Numbered from the stretch's first letter, positions 48,417 through 62,400 are shown. The stretch: 64,000 nucleotides of DNA from Mallotus nudiflorus (GCA_947683625.1 CANTUR010000067.1:1651501-1715500), one strand, 5' to 3'. Translations and numbers: made by a program. Notes: generated by a model not told the origin, from the sequence alone.

Positions 48417-51400
48417 TTGAAGTTTAATAGGGATTGTACTCAACATAAAGACAGTATTGAAGATCTCTGCATACCAGATAGTGGTACTACACATACTATC
48501 TTGAAAAATAAAGATTATTTCTCTGAAATAAAGCCCACAAAGGCAGTTGTAAAAACAATATCATGTCCTGTAGATCTGATTGAAGGAATTGGCAAAGCTA
48601 AATTTATGTTACCAAATGGAACAAAGTTTATAATTGATGAAGCTTTGTTTTCACCAAAATCAACAAGAAGTTTATTGAGTTTTGATGACATATATCGAAA
48701 TGGGTGTGATACCCAATCCATTACTATAAATGGTAACAAATATTTAAATATAGTTTCCTATAAATCAGGAAAAATACAAGTATTGGAAAGACTGCCAAAA
48801 CTCCCTACTGGATTGCATTACATGCATATACATGTAATTGAATCAAATATGGCAGTAAAAGAAAAATCTTATGATCCTTTAATAATAAATTTATGGCATG
48901 ATAGATTAGGTCATCCTAGATCAGTAATGATGCGAAGGATAATTGAGAATTCACATGGGCATCCCTTGAAGGGGCAAAGAATTCCTCAATCAAATGAAAT
49001 GCCATGTACAACTTGTTCTCTTGGAAAATTAATCTTGAGACCTTCACCATCTAAAATTCAAAATGAATCACCTATGTTTCTTGAAAGAATTCAAGGTGAT
49101 ATATGTGGGCCAATTCACCCACCATGTGGACCATTCAGATATTTTATGGTATTAATTGATGCATCTAGTAGATGGTCATATGTTTGTCTATTGTCAACTC
49201 GTAATGTTGCATTTGCAAGGTTGCTTGCTGAAATTATTAAATTATGAGCACAATTCGCTGATTATACAATCAAGAGGGTAAGACTTGATAATGCTGGTGA
49301 ATTTACATCTCAAGCATTCAATGATTATTGTATGTCTACTGGGATCATTGTTGAGCATCCTGTTGCCCATGTACATACTCAAAATGGTTTAGCTGAATCA
49401 TTGATTAAACGCCTTCAGCTTATTGCTAGACCATTAATAATGAGAACAAAGCTTCCCATTTCAGTTTGGGGTTATGCAATCCTACATGTTGCTTCATTAA
49501 TTCGCATAAGACCAGATGCATATCATATAAATACTCCCCACTATAATTGGCATTTGGTCAAGAGCCAAATATTTCCCATCTCAGAATTTTTGGTTGTGCA
49601 GTATATATACCCATTGCACCACCTCAGCGCACAAAAATGGGTCCTCAACGAAGATTGGGAATTTATGTTGGGTTTGAAACACCCTCGATTATTAGATATC
49701 TTGAACCTTTAACTGGTAATGTTTTTACAACACGTTTTGTTGATTGCCAATTTAATGAGGTTGTTTTCCCAACATTAGGAAAAGGGGAGAAAGAAGGAAA
49801 ATGGGATATTTCATGGAATGAACCATCATTATTGCATCTGGATCCTCATACAAAATAATGTGAATTAGAAGTGTAAAAGATTGTGCACTGACAAGCAATT
49901 GCAAATCAATTGCCAGATGCATTTACTGATACAAAAAGAGTGACTAAATCATAATACCAGCAGCCAATGCTCCTGCTCGTATTGAAATTCCAGAAATAAA
50001 ACCTAAGAATAAAGACACTCATGAGTCTAAAACACGCCAGAAGCGTGGAAGACCAATTGGTTCTAAGGATAAAAATCCTCGAAAGAGAAAGGGAGTAGAT
50101 AATCATATTGATAGCGAGGAAAATATCCCTGAAGAAATAGAAAATAAAGAAAGTCATGAAACATTGTCATATACTGTTGCATGTGAAATCATAAATGACA
50201 AAGATGATCCTGAACCAAAATCAGTCATGGAATGTCAAAATAAGCATGATTGGATAAAATGGAAAGATGTTATGCAGGCTGAATTGGACTCACTAAACAA
50301 ACGAAATGTTTTTGGGCCAATTATTCCTATGCCTAAAACTGTGAAACCTGTAGGATACAAGTGGGTCTTTGTACGAAAGAGAAATGGGAAAAATGAAATA
50401 ATAAGGTACAAAGCTAGACTTGAAGCTCAAGGTTTTTCACAAAGGCCGGGAATTGATTATGATGAAACGTATTCTCCTGTTATGGATGCAATTACGTTCA
50501 GGTATCTGATTAGCCTAGTAGTTTCTAAGAAATTAGAAATGCATCTTATGGATGTTGTGACTGCTTATTTGTATGGATCACTTGATAGTGACATTTATAT
50601 AAAAATCCCTGAAGGATTTAAAATGCCTGAAGCATTAAGTACAAAACTCAAAGAAATGTATTCGATCAAGCTCCAAAGATCTTTATATGGGTTAAAACAG
50701 TCTGGGCGCATGTGGTATAATCGTTTAAGCGATTATTTGATTAATAAAGGATATGTGAGTAATATTATCTGCCCATGCATTTTTATTAAGAAAACAATAT
50801 TCGGATTTGTGATTATAGCTGTATATGTTGATGATTTGAATATCATTGGAATAGAAAATGAGATCCATGAAGCAACAATATACTTAAAGGAAGAATTTGA
50901 AATGAAAGATCTTGGAAAAACCAAGTATTACCTTGGTTTACAAATTGAGCAAATGCATAATGGGATATTCGTGCATCAATCAAATTATACAGAAAAGATC
51001 TTGAAACGCTTTAATATGGATAAAGCAAATCCTTTAAGTACTCCAATGGTCGTTAGATCACTCAATATTGAGACTGATCCATTTCGACCCTGTGAAGAAA
51101 ATGAAGAAATTTTTGGTCCTGAATTTCCATATCTCAGTGCCATTGGAGCTCTAATGTATCTTGCTAATTGTACTAGACCTGACATTTCTTTTGCAGTCAA
51201 TTTATTAGCAAGGTTCAGTTCAGCTCCAACAAAAAGGCATTGGAAAGGGGTCAAACATATACTTCGATACCTTCGAGGAAATGTTGATTTTGGTTTATTT
51301 TATTCTAACAATTCAAAACAAGAATTGATTGGTTATGCAGATGCAGGGCATTTATCTGATCCTCATAAAGCGAAATCTCAAACAGGCTATGTGTTCACAA

Positions 51401-51822
51401 ATAATGGAACTGTAATTTCTTGGCGTTCCCAGAAATAAACGCTTGTCACTACTTCCTCAAATCATTCTGAAATTATTGTACTACATGAAGCAAGTAGAGA
51501 GTGTGTGTGGCTTAGATCAATGATACATCATATTGAAGAATCTTGTGGTTTTCCAGTCAATAAAAGTCCAACAATTTTATATGAAGATAATACAACATGC
51601 ATTGCACAATTAAGGGAAGGATATATCAAAAGTGATAGAACCAAATATATACCTCCAAGATTCTTTTCATACACTCAAGAGCTAATAAAAGACAATCATA
51701 TAGATATCAAGTATATTTAGTCTAGCCAGAATTCAGCTGATCTTTTCACAAAGGCACTTCCAACTACAATCTTTAGAAAGCACGTTCACGATATTGGAAT
51801 GCGACATCTGCATACTATGTGA
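48417..51822 (+). pseudogene. Copia pol: protease, integrase, RT, RNase H (broken)
   Basis: Protease: IPDSGTTHTIL at about 48475-48507. Pre-integrase: LWHDRLGHPRSVMMRR. Integrase core: GDICGPI, YFMVLIDASSRWSY, then VRLDNAGEFTSQAF and HVHTQNGLAES. RT (50164-51250): WVFVRKRNG, YKARLEAQGFSQRPGIDYDE, SLYGLKQSGRMWYNRL and the catalytic VYVDDLNIIG. RNase H: IGYADAGHLSDPHKAKSQTG, then LYEDNT and ADLFTKAL at the end. In-frame stops are at 49245, 49544, 49856, 49874, 49889, 51436 and 51718. Frame changes occur near 49525-49530 (about 2 bp gained) and near 49952 (1 bp lost). The RT block alone is open for 424 codons. Confidence 0.92.
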
Positions 51823-51952
51823 AGGAAGATTATACATATCAACTTGAGGGGGAGAAAATCATGCACTGTACTCTTTTTCCTTAAGCTAAAGTTTTTTCCA
51901 CTGGGTTTTATTTAGCAAGGTTTTAACGAGGCAGTTGCAAAATATTGTTATT

Positions 51953-51962
51953 TAAGGGGGAG
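51953..51962 (+). other. Copia polypurine tract
   Basis: AAGGGGGAG immediately upstream of the 3' LTR start at 51963. Confidence 0.75.
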
Positions 51963-52280
51963 TATTATGAATGTGAATGAACAATATATTGCTTGTGAAT
52001 GAACAATATATTGCTTGTGAAAGAATAGTACTCAAATAGTGAAAAGAAAATCTCTATATAAAGGGATTGAAATTCATTAATGAGAATGTTAAGAAGAAGA
52101 AGAAAAGATAGATTACTCTCTAAATTCTTTCAATATTATAGTTCTCCAAATTCTCTCCAAACTCTCTCTAAATTCTCTTAAAATCATTCTACTATAAAAT
52201 ATTTTTCTTCTAGTTAAATACTACTAAATTCAAATTTAGTTCTATAACAAATTAAGTAATTAAATTTTTATTTCACAATA
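51963..52280 (+). repeat. Copia 3' LTR
   Basis: Runs from TATTATGAATGTG to TTTCACAATA and matches the 5' LTR except for about ten substitutions and two small indels (an extra 12 bp in the CTCTCC run). Confidence 0.92.
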
Positions 52281-52600
52281 GATGTAAAATTATTTAATAT
52301 TTTGTTAGTATTAGTAGAATCCACAAGTATGAAAAATAAATGATTATTTAATATTTTTATTAGATAAGGAGTTTAAATGTTTTTTATGTTTAAATGCCCT
52401 TAAATTTTCTTTAGGAGCAAATTTGTAGTAAAAATGTTCCACTAATTATTATTTTTCTTTAGGAATGATAGAAATACTATATCCCACTAACGGTGAGAGT
52501 AAACACTGTTTATTATAGTTTTTAAAATGATAAGAGTGTTGTATATCGAAAAAACATTAATGGTACATGTGAATTTAGGGGAAATATTATGGGTATTTTT
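52281..52600. mobile_element. Right arm of the long-TIR DNA transposon
   Basis: Inverted counterpart of 28969-29203 plus 45620-45740. It starts after the copia target duplication. The outer end is near GTAACTCT around 52600, approximate. Confidence 0.7.
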
Positions 52601-53019
52601 GTAACTCTACTCAATATTATTCCAACATTCACCCCATAAATTGAAACAACCACAATCTTATTGAATTGTACTACCAGCGTTAATCTAGCAGTAGATGCAT
52701 ATTTTACCTTGGATAAAATCCAAACAATAGGCGCAATCTTCTTCTTTAGAAAAAATCTAATTTTAAAAAACAAAAAGTTAAATATACAAATAAACAACAT
52801 AAAATAACTCCATCAAATCATTCTTGGTGAACAAACTTGAATATTAAGTATGGCAGGACAGTCCTCGCATGCCTGGCCATCAAGACATAGGGTGGGCCTC
52901 GAACCGTCCCCCAAACTTTAGTCAAAAAAAAAAAAAAAAAGGTATGGCACGACATTAATCCTGTACACCAACTGCCAACTTTCCACTTCAGAATTCTCGA
53001 ATAAATATCAATTTACAAA
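52601..53019. other. 3' flank of VPS33
   Basis: Probably holds the VPS33 3' UTR (right part). 52850-52940 has a GGGCCTCGAACCGTCCCCC stretch and then an A-run (52926-52941), which could be a short retroposed sequence; no family assigned. Confidence 0.4.
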
Positions 53020-56000
53020 TCAACCCAAATGCTCCATATACGTCTCAGACAAGGTATTTCCATTCACAAGCTTTGTTGTTCCAATGATCAAATCATATGC
53101 CATTCCTTCCTGTAAGACACAAGACAAATGATGATATTGCGATGGAAAATAAAGTATACAAAATGAAAAATCAAGGCATATATATCAATACAGCAAGTGG
53201 ATTAATCAATCTGAACCTCTTGCTAATTGAATTCCATGAAACTTCAAAACAATTTTCACAAAGAACCTTTTGCAGAAAGGAGTAAGAAAATGTGCATATA
53301 TCAACTTCAGCTACGTGTTGCATATGTAAAAAAAAAAAAAAAAAAAGAATGAGTATAATGATACATTGCCCTGCTGCATAGAAAAAGTTCAACAATCTTT
53401 TCGTAGGACCATGTCATTATTGAAATCAGACATCACGAAATACACTTTTTACATTATTTTAGTGTTATGACAATTGATTTTCAGCATTCACCTTTTTCAT
53501 ATATTCCATTAATTAAACGAGTAATAAAATAAATTTATGTTCCAAATTTTATTTGGAACTAACCTTTTTATAGTTGATTGGAGCAAGGAACACAGAAAGT
53601 GATTGACACAGTTAGTTGGGGGGGGTATATCTACTCACCCAGCAATCTCAACCAGAAAGAAAAGCTTTTAGTGACTAGAATTTCCAAGGAACCAATTGCT
53701 ATTTCGTTTTGAAAACAACAGTGCATAAATTCCAATGGAGTTACCATCATGGTAATGTCTATATCATAGATATTTAATCACACCTGATTGTGCATTAAAA
53801 CAGCAGATTACCTACCTGAGCACTAAGAAACCGGAGAGCAGAAATTTCTGCAAATGTAACCCCTCCAATAAATACAACAAGCACTAGGGAACGCCTTCCA
53901 TCAGCTACTCTGAAATACATTGAAAATAAATCAAGATCTAAATGTTATCTGATATGTGTTGGAATTTGGAAATGGATTTAATATGGGCATATTTGGAATA
54001 AATAATGTGCAGGAATTCAGTTGAACTGAATTTTTTAAAAAATCATTTTTTAGCATTAATTCATTTCTTTCAAAATGCCTTCTATTTTTCTTAAAACAAA
54101 GTATAAAATTTGAACTTGCAAATGAATTTCATAAAATCTTGTAGAATTCATCTATACCAAAGAATTGTATTCTAGTGGCCGTGAACTTTCAAAGTATCAG
54201 GATTGACCGAACAAAACTCAATCGAACTGAATTCTTGCATCTTTCAATTCTCCAAATAAACTATAAAAATTTGCAAGATAGGATTGACACTAGTTCAGTG
54301 GGCAAAAGTCCCAAATATGAGGTAGAAATGGCTATATCCATAAACTGAAATGATAAGGTAGGCAGGACAAAAAAAAAAAGAGTCAAGTACCTGTCTACAG
54401 TTGCTGCAGCCCCATTCAATGTGTTAGAAGATGGACTGCTTGAGAATCCACTCTGCGAACATAGTAGAAGCTATTTAGAGTGCTCAAAAGCAAAAGAGAA
54501 AGAAAAGATTCTATAGTACATTTATATTTTGCATGCATCAACAGAATATAAAATATTAAATGTACTGACAGATCATTAATCAGAAAAAAAATCCCAAATG
54601 ATTAAATTTTTGGATTATGGTTTGTGCTCAGAGAACCATAAAAAATGATATACTTGAGAGGATTGACCTAAAGCTCAGATCTAAGGATGCATCTGATGCT
54701 CCGCAATATTAAATAATAATGCCCATGGTTTGCCCATTTCGCCCATATGTCACAGAGAAAAATAAATAAGTAAAAGAAAGAATGCACTGACTCTCTTGGT
54801 TTCCATGTGTGGTCCAGGCAACAACTTCAGAATTTCTTCCATGGGACGCCTGTAAGAGTCAATCATCACATTTAAGAAAGCAAAAGACAATAACAGAATC
54901 CACAAACATGTTGGAATTTTGATCTTTCATTTAGACTTAAAAAAAAGTTAAAAAGAAAAAAGAAATATAAGGATTAGGTGAAGCATCGAGGATCACTTAC
55001 GTTGCTTATCCACTGAGGGGGAAAATGGAATAATGAATGTAGTCGGACAACATAGACTGACAATTGAACTTCTGGTACAGCATGATGATGCAAACTATGA
55101 TACAATAAACAGTACTTATACACACACACACAATGCAAACAATTATGCTGCCAACATTAATTGTGAAGAGATTGAAGCTCATACTAGATTTTTTATCTGA
55201 GAGTAGCGACAAAATGCTATCTCAGTATAAGAAAAATTGTTTATTTGTACTCTATGAGCATGCTGAACACACATACTCAAATTCCTAGGTCGTCGTGAGA
55301 CAGCATTCTTTTGCATCAGCAAGGTCTGCTTGATTGAAATGTCATGACGCAATGAATAGTTAGTTTAGATTGGCAAATTCAGACATAGATGTGTACATTA
55401 AGAGGACATTGAGAGATCCTTAACTAACAGAGTTGCGAATTGCAAAACTTCATAGCTTATTTACAAGAACAGGAAGCATAGTACTTTCAAGAGTATCTAA
55501 GTTAGGAACTCAAAACATCACAAATTGGGACGAGAAGTGGTGCAACAATAGCAAAATTTTACAATGAAAAGCTAGTGCTGCTGTCTAGATGACTATCTAA
55601 AATGTAAAAATTCACAATTATATAAGCCTTGTACAAAGAACCAAGTGAATTGATGAATATAGAGAATTATGGCTTATAAAAAGATTGGCATTCATCAGTC
55701 AATTGTAGGTGATTGTGCTGCTTTTTCCAAATTTCCATTAATGTTTCAGAGGGGACCAGCAACAGCAGAAGTCTTTGAATTTCTTTTACATAAATTAACA
55801 ATCCATGGCCAAGGAAGTGCAAGAATGCGGAAAAAAAAAATCATCTTACCATCCAGATCGAACAGCATGCTGAACAAGACGAATACTTAGCGGTGCATAT
55901 CCAGAAAAGACGTATGCAATGTCATTAGGGCTGTTGCATAAGAAATCACTTCAAAAGTTAGGAGGGATGAGACAGTAATCAACAGGACTTAAACAGGACA

Positions 56001-56432
56001 AAAGACTATGATGGTTCAAGTGTAATTGAGAAAAAAACGTGCCTACGCTAGATATGAAATAGCTAAACAGTCATTCTGAAAACTATTTTACACTTAATCA
56101 GATTGCTCTATTTTTTCCAGAAACGTTAAGAGCCAAAAATTAAAAACCTGCCATGTCCAAGCCACTTTTTGATAAGCATAGATTGAAAAATGTATTTGAA
56201 TGCTGGCATCTCAAGTTCACATATTCTGACTTAGATCATGCATTGCTCAAATTAAACATCAAAGGCAGCAAAATAAATCAGAATACATATTGCTATAATT
56301 GAACATTGAATGCAGAAAAAAGAAAAGCTAAAAAATAATTGAATAAAAATCTTATGTTTTGTCAACTGATGTTACTATTTCTTCCCTTGAGACATCCATG
56401 ATATGCTCCAATTATCTTGAAAACAAATTCTT

Positions 56433-56472
<40 letters not shown>

Positions 56473-59400
56473 TTAAGTTTAGAAAGTTTCTAATTACAAA
56501 GATTTGTGTTTGTGATGATTAATCATGAATTGGAAGAATGATTCTCTTTTTTTCCCTGATCATGTTTTTGACTATTTAAAGAATAAAAAGATTTGCCTAT
56601 TTTCCAGCAATTTCCAAGGCAAAGTCTTCTCCCAAAAAAACAAGTTTACAAATTGTTAACATAAATTGATACAAACAGATTAAATGATTGAAACGAAGAA
56701 TACTTGGCAGTGTCAGTATCTTCAACCACAAGTTGAAAAGCACGCTTGATAGACACCCAGTTGCTTCTTGATTCCTGTTAGGTTTCAGATAACATAGGTT
56801 CAGGTGACATATGGATTCAATAAATTCTAATTTTTTAGTTGTGTAAAACATAATGCTACTAAACCTGCTTTTTAAGTAATCCAGCCTTTTCTAAATTGTT
56901 CAAAGTAGCCATATGTTCAAATCCATAGCTGTGGAGTAGCTCCCTCCTAAATGAGTACAGAAATATCAGATATCAATGTGTCAGACTAGGTGACACAATG
57001 AACAAAAATTGTTGTACTAGTCAAGCACCTAACGGCTAATGGAATGATGTGGATCAAGTTATGCTTACCTTATATAATCAAAATTCTTTCTGGGCAACCC
57101 TGAGTTTGTAACAGAAAGTAAGATAAGTAGACGTAGAACAGTGACAAGAGGTTCCTGCTTATGTATTAATTCTTCGATGTGCTCAAAACATCTGCACACC
57201 AACAACATCAGCCAATAAATTTATGCAGATGCTTAGAAACATGTAATGAAATGACATGTTAGAAAGGCTATAGATATCTTGATCAATTGACAAACTGAAA
57301 AGAAATGCCAAGTATTTCAATACACAATTAAGACAATTATAACAAACATGTAAAAAGTGTAAGTTATCAAGTCCACATATCACAATCACCTTTCACTTTC
57401 ATGTAAATCAGTAAATCATAATATTTTCGCACATAATAATGTAGATATAACGAATGTTATGCAAGTAAAAGTTTTAAAAAAAAATGGTATTTCAAGCTTG
57501 GATTTCACACACTGCATAACTACCACAACTACCATTAAGTAAGCTATAATTATCATCCTCAAATCTTCATAAGATCTTCATTCTCGAAAACATACAGGAA
57601 ATGCCTAGTCATTGCTTCTGATTTAGAGAAAAGAAAGAGATACATGTAGTATGAGTTTTCTTAATAAAGGATAACGCTTCCCATCAAAAAGTTTTAAAAA
57701 ATGCATATTTCACTTCTAGCAATCCAAAGCATATATCAGGAAATGTAGAGACTATTATAATTACAATTAATTAATAGATGGTACAAGAGCATTTAGATGA
57801 GTTAAAGTGGAATGCCGACTCTTATCCTTATGACCTCTAAGATATGTTTTAAAATTTGCATTTCATTTTCTTGTTTCTGTCCTCTATAAATATTGCCAGC
57901 CTCAATAAAAAAGAAATTAAATAACTAGATGAAAGATAGAAGGCTGTATACCACAAAACAAAAATGTTCCAACTATTGAGACAACCCAGCTCAATTAAGC
58001 TTGAACATAAATCCAATTACATTTAGCTATATGGATCTTAACAAAGTAACTCAGAACAACAAAGAAAACAAATTTGGAATAGTTAAAAGCAGATGAAGCA
58101 AAAAAAAAGTCTGTTGCATAGAAACCAAACTTGCTAATGGAAAGCAGTAACAGGATTGTTTCTTTTATAATCAACCAGGAATTTTGAATTACAGAAAGCA
58201 TTTACGACCATATATCACTACATAAAGGCATTATTGTTGCACTTATTTTGCTGTTTATACATACAGGCATAATAGGAGAGAGAATTATAGTATAATATAG
58301 GATGTGAACTTTATTAATTTTTTTTTTTTCACAGAGAAAAGAAGGATTGAAGCCCAGTTACACTAACTGTATTGTGTGATAACAAACCATTTTCGCCACC
58401 TATCAACTTATTTTATCATGTTAAGCTCTCAAAACTTGGCAGTAAAAGTCCAGATCAACTTACACATCATAGTTCTCAGCCTCGACAATTGTATGCTCCA
58501 TGTCAAGCCGTGCAAGAAAAGATGGCTTGGATGTGAATGCTGACAGATGTTGAGCAAGATTTATATGCCTCTGAAAGAATTAGAAGAACATTAAAATCTA
58601 GGATTCAACGGAATTGCACCGACAGGTTGCAGAGAAAGAAAGAGAGTTACGGTCATTTCAGGCAATGAGTTGAGCTTTTTGACAAAATCCTTCAACTCGG
58701 AGACTGTCTGGTTCTGTATGCATATGCACAACAACTGGTCAGAAATTGTACATAAAACCATTCAACTAATTTTTTTTTTAAAAAAAAAAAAAACATTGAA
58801 GACAGTATTACAGCAAATATTGACCACCGATGCTTGATTTAATAATACTAACAGGTACCAAAAAAAGTGCATAACATGCATTCATATGCTGTACAATGCA
58901 CTTACAGTAGTTGTCATCTCTGTGTAGTCCTGCTTCATAGATGTTGCTTTTTGTCGTAGGACCTGCAATCATACTGCAGATCGCAATTAAATCCAAGGAA
59001 GGATGTGATCTTAACTTTAGGGGCAACTAAGAATTGATTAAATCTTTGCTGAAAAGGTACATCTTAATGGGACTCAAATATACTACCAAAAGTAAGAAAG
59101 ATCAACCTGGACAACAACTTCAAAATTGAGATCTCGAATCTCCTTGAACAGCTTGTCACTGAAATTTAAATTAAATGCAACACATTAATATGCCAACCAA
59201 AATGGGTAAAATGAATTAAGAAGGATTATAGAGCACTTAACAAACAAGTATGAAATTTATAACTTTGTTGGACCATTCGCAGCAATCTGAAAAGTACCTT
59301 TTGCAGATAATTTATTCAAGTGATAACTAAATAATTAATTTAAGAGAAACATATTACTACAACACAAGTTACTAATATTTATCTTCTCATTAGATAAGCA

Positions 59401-62400
59401 ATATTTCTTTTCTCCACTACCAAGAAGCAAGAACAGACAACACCATGTTCATCAAAATGCATTTCAAGGATAGCTATATCTAGCAGCCATAGCCATGGAA
59501 TGAACTAGGGGTGAGCAAAAATAACCAAAAACCAAAACCAAACTTGGTTCAGTATGGTTCAACTTATAAAATAATTTTATTCAGTTTTGATTGTTTAAAA
59601 CTGAAATATACTCGGCTCAGTTCAGTTTTGATTGTTAAAAATGATTAAACGGAACCGCACCGAATTTTTAAAATATTGTTAATTTAAATGAGTGTTTATG
59701 GTTTAGTTTGATCAGTTTAACACTAATATTTCAAACTAGACTAGTAATATCAGTTTTTAAATACTTAAATTCTTAACTAAATTATGTAGTACTAAAAAAA
59801 TTCAAACCAAAGTTATTTAAATTAAGCTTGGATAGTCGAATTAGTTGGTTTCCTAAAAAAAATAATAAATTAATTAAGTATAAAAAAATTAACAACAATA
59901 AATCTCATAAATATTATAAAAATAGTTCAAAATTATAAAAGTTCAATAAGTCCAAAATTGGAGAAGTCCAAAAGGCCCAAACCGATCAAACCAACCAAAC
60001 TGAACCAATTATTTTTAAATATTTTCAGTTTAGTTTGGTTTTATATAATCATCAGCTGAACCGACCGGTACACACCCCTAGAATGAACCACTAGTGAGCC
60101 ACAGCAAATTCGGAAACAAATAAAACTGTACAATAGTTCCCAAGGATATGTGTCATTTTACCTTGAATTAAGCGGAACCTTCATCTTTTTCCCCTCTTGT
60201 TGACCCATTATAGATGCATCAAGCTCCACAGAACCATTATTGATATGCAAAAACTACAATGAATCTGTTAGAGACTGCTCAAAACAAATCCAACTAACTA
60301 GAAACAAGCATCATAATTCTTGTCCACTCAATATATCACTTAAAGATTAGGTTGCAGCTGATAGAAACTGAGACTCATAATGCTCAGGCTAGAAAAGGTT
60401 CAATCCTCTTACAAGCTAAGGTGATGGCATGCTTGTAAAAAACATTTTCCATTTTTATTTTCCAGTTATTTTTCTATTTCCAAGTTATCCTAGATTCTTA
60501 TTTCCAAATGGAAATTAGGAAACTGAATAGTATGTTCCTTTTTGTAATCGATCTTTACTTTTCTATTTTTTATAAGATATATTAACTTAAAAGACATTAT
60601 TATCATAACTTTACAAATAAATATAATTGATAGGTAACATAAATGGTGTCACATGTAGGTTTTGAAGCCACAAACAACAGCATCAATTTCATGAACCAAC
60701 AAATCTTAGAATTAGGTGCGCAATTAGAAAAATTAAAAAAAAATAAAAAAATAAAAAAAAAAGATCCCGGTGTGGAAAACTCCATATTAGTAACTTAAAA
60801 ACAGATCCAGAAAACATCTCTAAAATGTTTTCTAGAGCTATACGTAATTTAGAGGATATGGAAAACTCATTTCTACTCTTGTGCAAGTAGAAACATTGTC
60901 TTCAAATTTTCTTAGAATGATTTTCTGGAAAACAAACATAGTTTTTCACAACCAAACAACCCTAATCAGAGAGTATGTCTAAGTATTTACATTGTGAAGC
61001 AGTCTTAATTACAAATTGAGGAATTATTAAGTAGGATTGGAATGCCAACTCAGCATGTAAAGCTGGTATTCTAGTCCGTTAAAATGTTACCACATGTTTG
61101 TTTAAATGATATAAAAATAAATAAATTTATTTTGAGAAGATATTGATAAAATACATGGCAAGTTGTCAACATCTGAATGGCTATTAAATGGACTGGAATA
61201 CCAACTCAACATGCTGAGTTGGCAATCCAGCCCTATCAATAATTTCTATCACTAATAAAATTTCGTAAACTAGATAGCGAAATTTGATGTCATTAATGCT
61301 ACTCAAAATGGAACAAGACGATCAATGGGAACAACAAGTAACCTAATTATTCACATTTTTTTTAATACCAATTGATGCAAACTCCTGAAACATAATGCTC
61401 CTTCATGTAATAAAATAATTTAGTTTCAGCAGACATCAATTTCTTTGTCAGATTACCTCATCCAGCAATCCTTCATAAGTTAATTGTGAACACATGGGAG
61501 TGACCATGTCCACCTGCAGCCAACAAACAGCAAAGTTCATTTGTATATGAAAGGTTTATTAAATTTTAAACACCAAAAACATTTGAATAGCATTGACATC
61601 ACACATGCGAAGCATAAAACATAGAGATCTTAAAACAGGAAGTTAGCTTATGTATATAGCAGATGGGAGTATCAAAAGGTTCTAATCTCTCAAAGTCCCT
61701 GAAATGAATGAACTATCTAAAGGAGTTGTATTGGATCCCTCAACATGCTTCAGTAAATTACATGTTGGATTGAGTTCACAGCAAGCATAGTCATTCAAAC
61801 TAATTTGTTTCAAACTCCTGAAAAATACTAAAAAAAAAAAAAAAAAAAAAAAACTCTTAAATTGCTAAATGATCTTGGTTTTGTAATTTGTTGCTCTTAG
61901 TTACATGTATAAATGTATGTATAAACAAAAGGCACACATAAGAAAGAAAAAAAAAGAGAATTGCTAGACTGTTAGATTGCATTATTCACAAGCTTTGTAC
62001 TGGTGATTTTACTCCACTACCATAAAGTGATCAAGAAAGGCGCTTGGCTTTTAATGCTCATGCACTGTGGCCAATCTTGAGGATTACTATCTAAAATAGC
62101 ATTCAGAGATTCCCTCTTAAGTGTAAAAAACTTAAGTATTGGACCTAATGCTATTCATTAACGGTATAATCAAATGTCTCAACCCCAACAAAGAAAGAGT
62201 TTCAATTGCTTATTTTGTTCAAATGCAAAACATGATTGCAATAAATGATAGCAAAAGAAATAATTTCTACAGTTTAAACATGCATAAAGCTGTTGATACA
62301 TGTGTGTGTCTGTGCTTAGGAGTCAAAAACTTGTTCCACAACATCACAAAAGAAGGTAAAACCTAAGAGATAATTTACCTCCCGATCCAGAAGAATGAGC

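Larger units (their letters stand above)
46099..52280 (+). mobile_element. Ty1/copia retrotransposon, full length, recently inserted but inactivated
   Basis: The two LTRs (310 and 318 bp) share their ends, and GATGT flanks the element on both sides (46094-46098, 52281-52285). A primer-binding-site candidate follows the 5' LTR and a polypurine AAGGGGGAG precedes the 3' LTR. Order is gag, protease, integrase, RT, RNase H, which defines copia. I count about ten substitutions plus one 12-bp indel and one trinucleotide difference between LTRs, roughly 3 percent. Gag has one stop. Pol has several stops and two frameshifts, so no complete protein is made. Confidence 0.93.

Noticed and set aside
52850..52945. 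tRNA-derived SINE
   Set aside because: GGTTCGAGGCC on the minus strand resembles a B box, but the A-run is on the wrong side for that orientation and no A box was found.
55669..55890. 73-codon plus ORF across VPS33 exon 18
   Set aside because: Antisense to a proven exon and its intron; no independent support.
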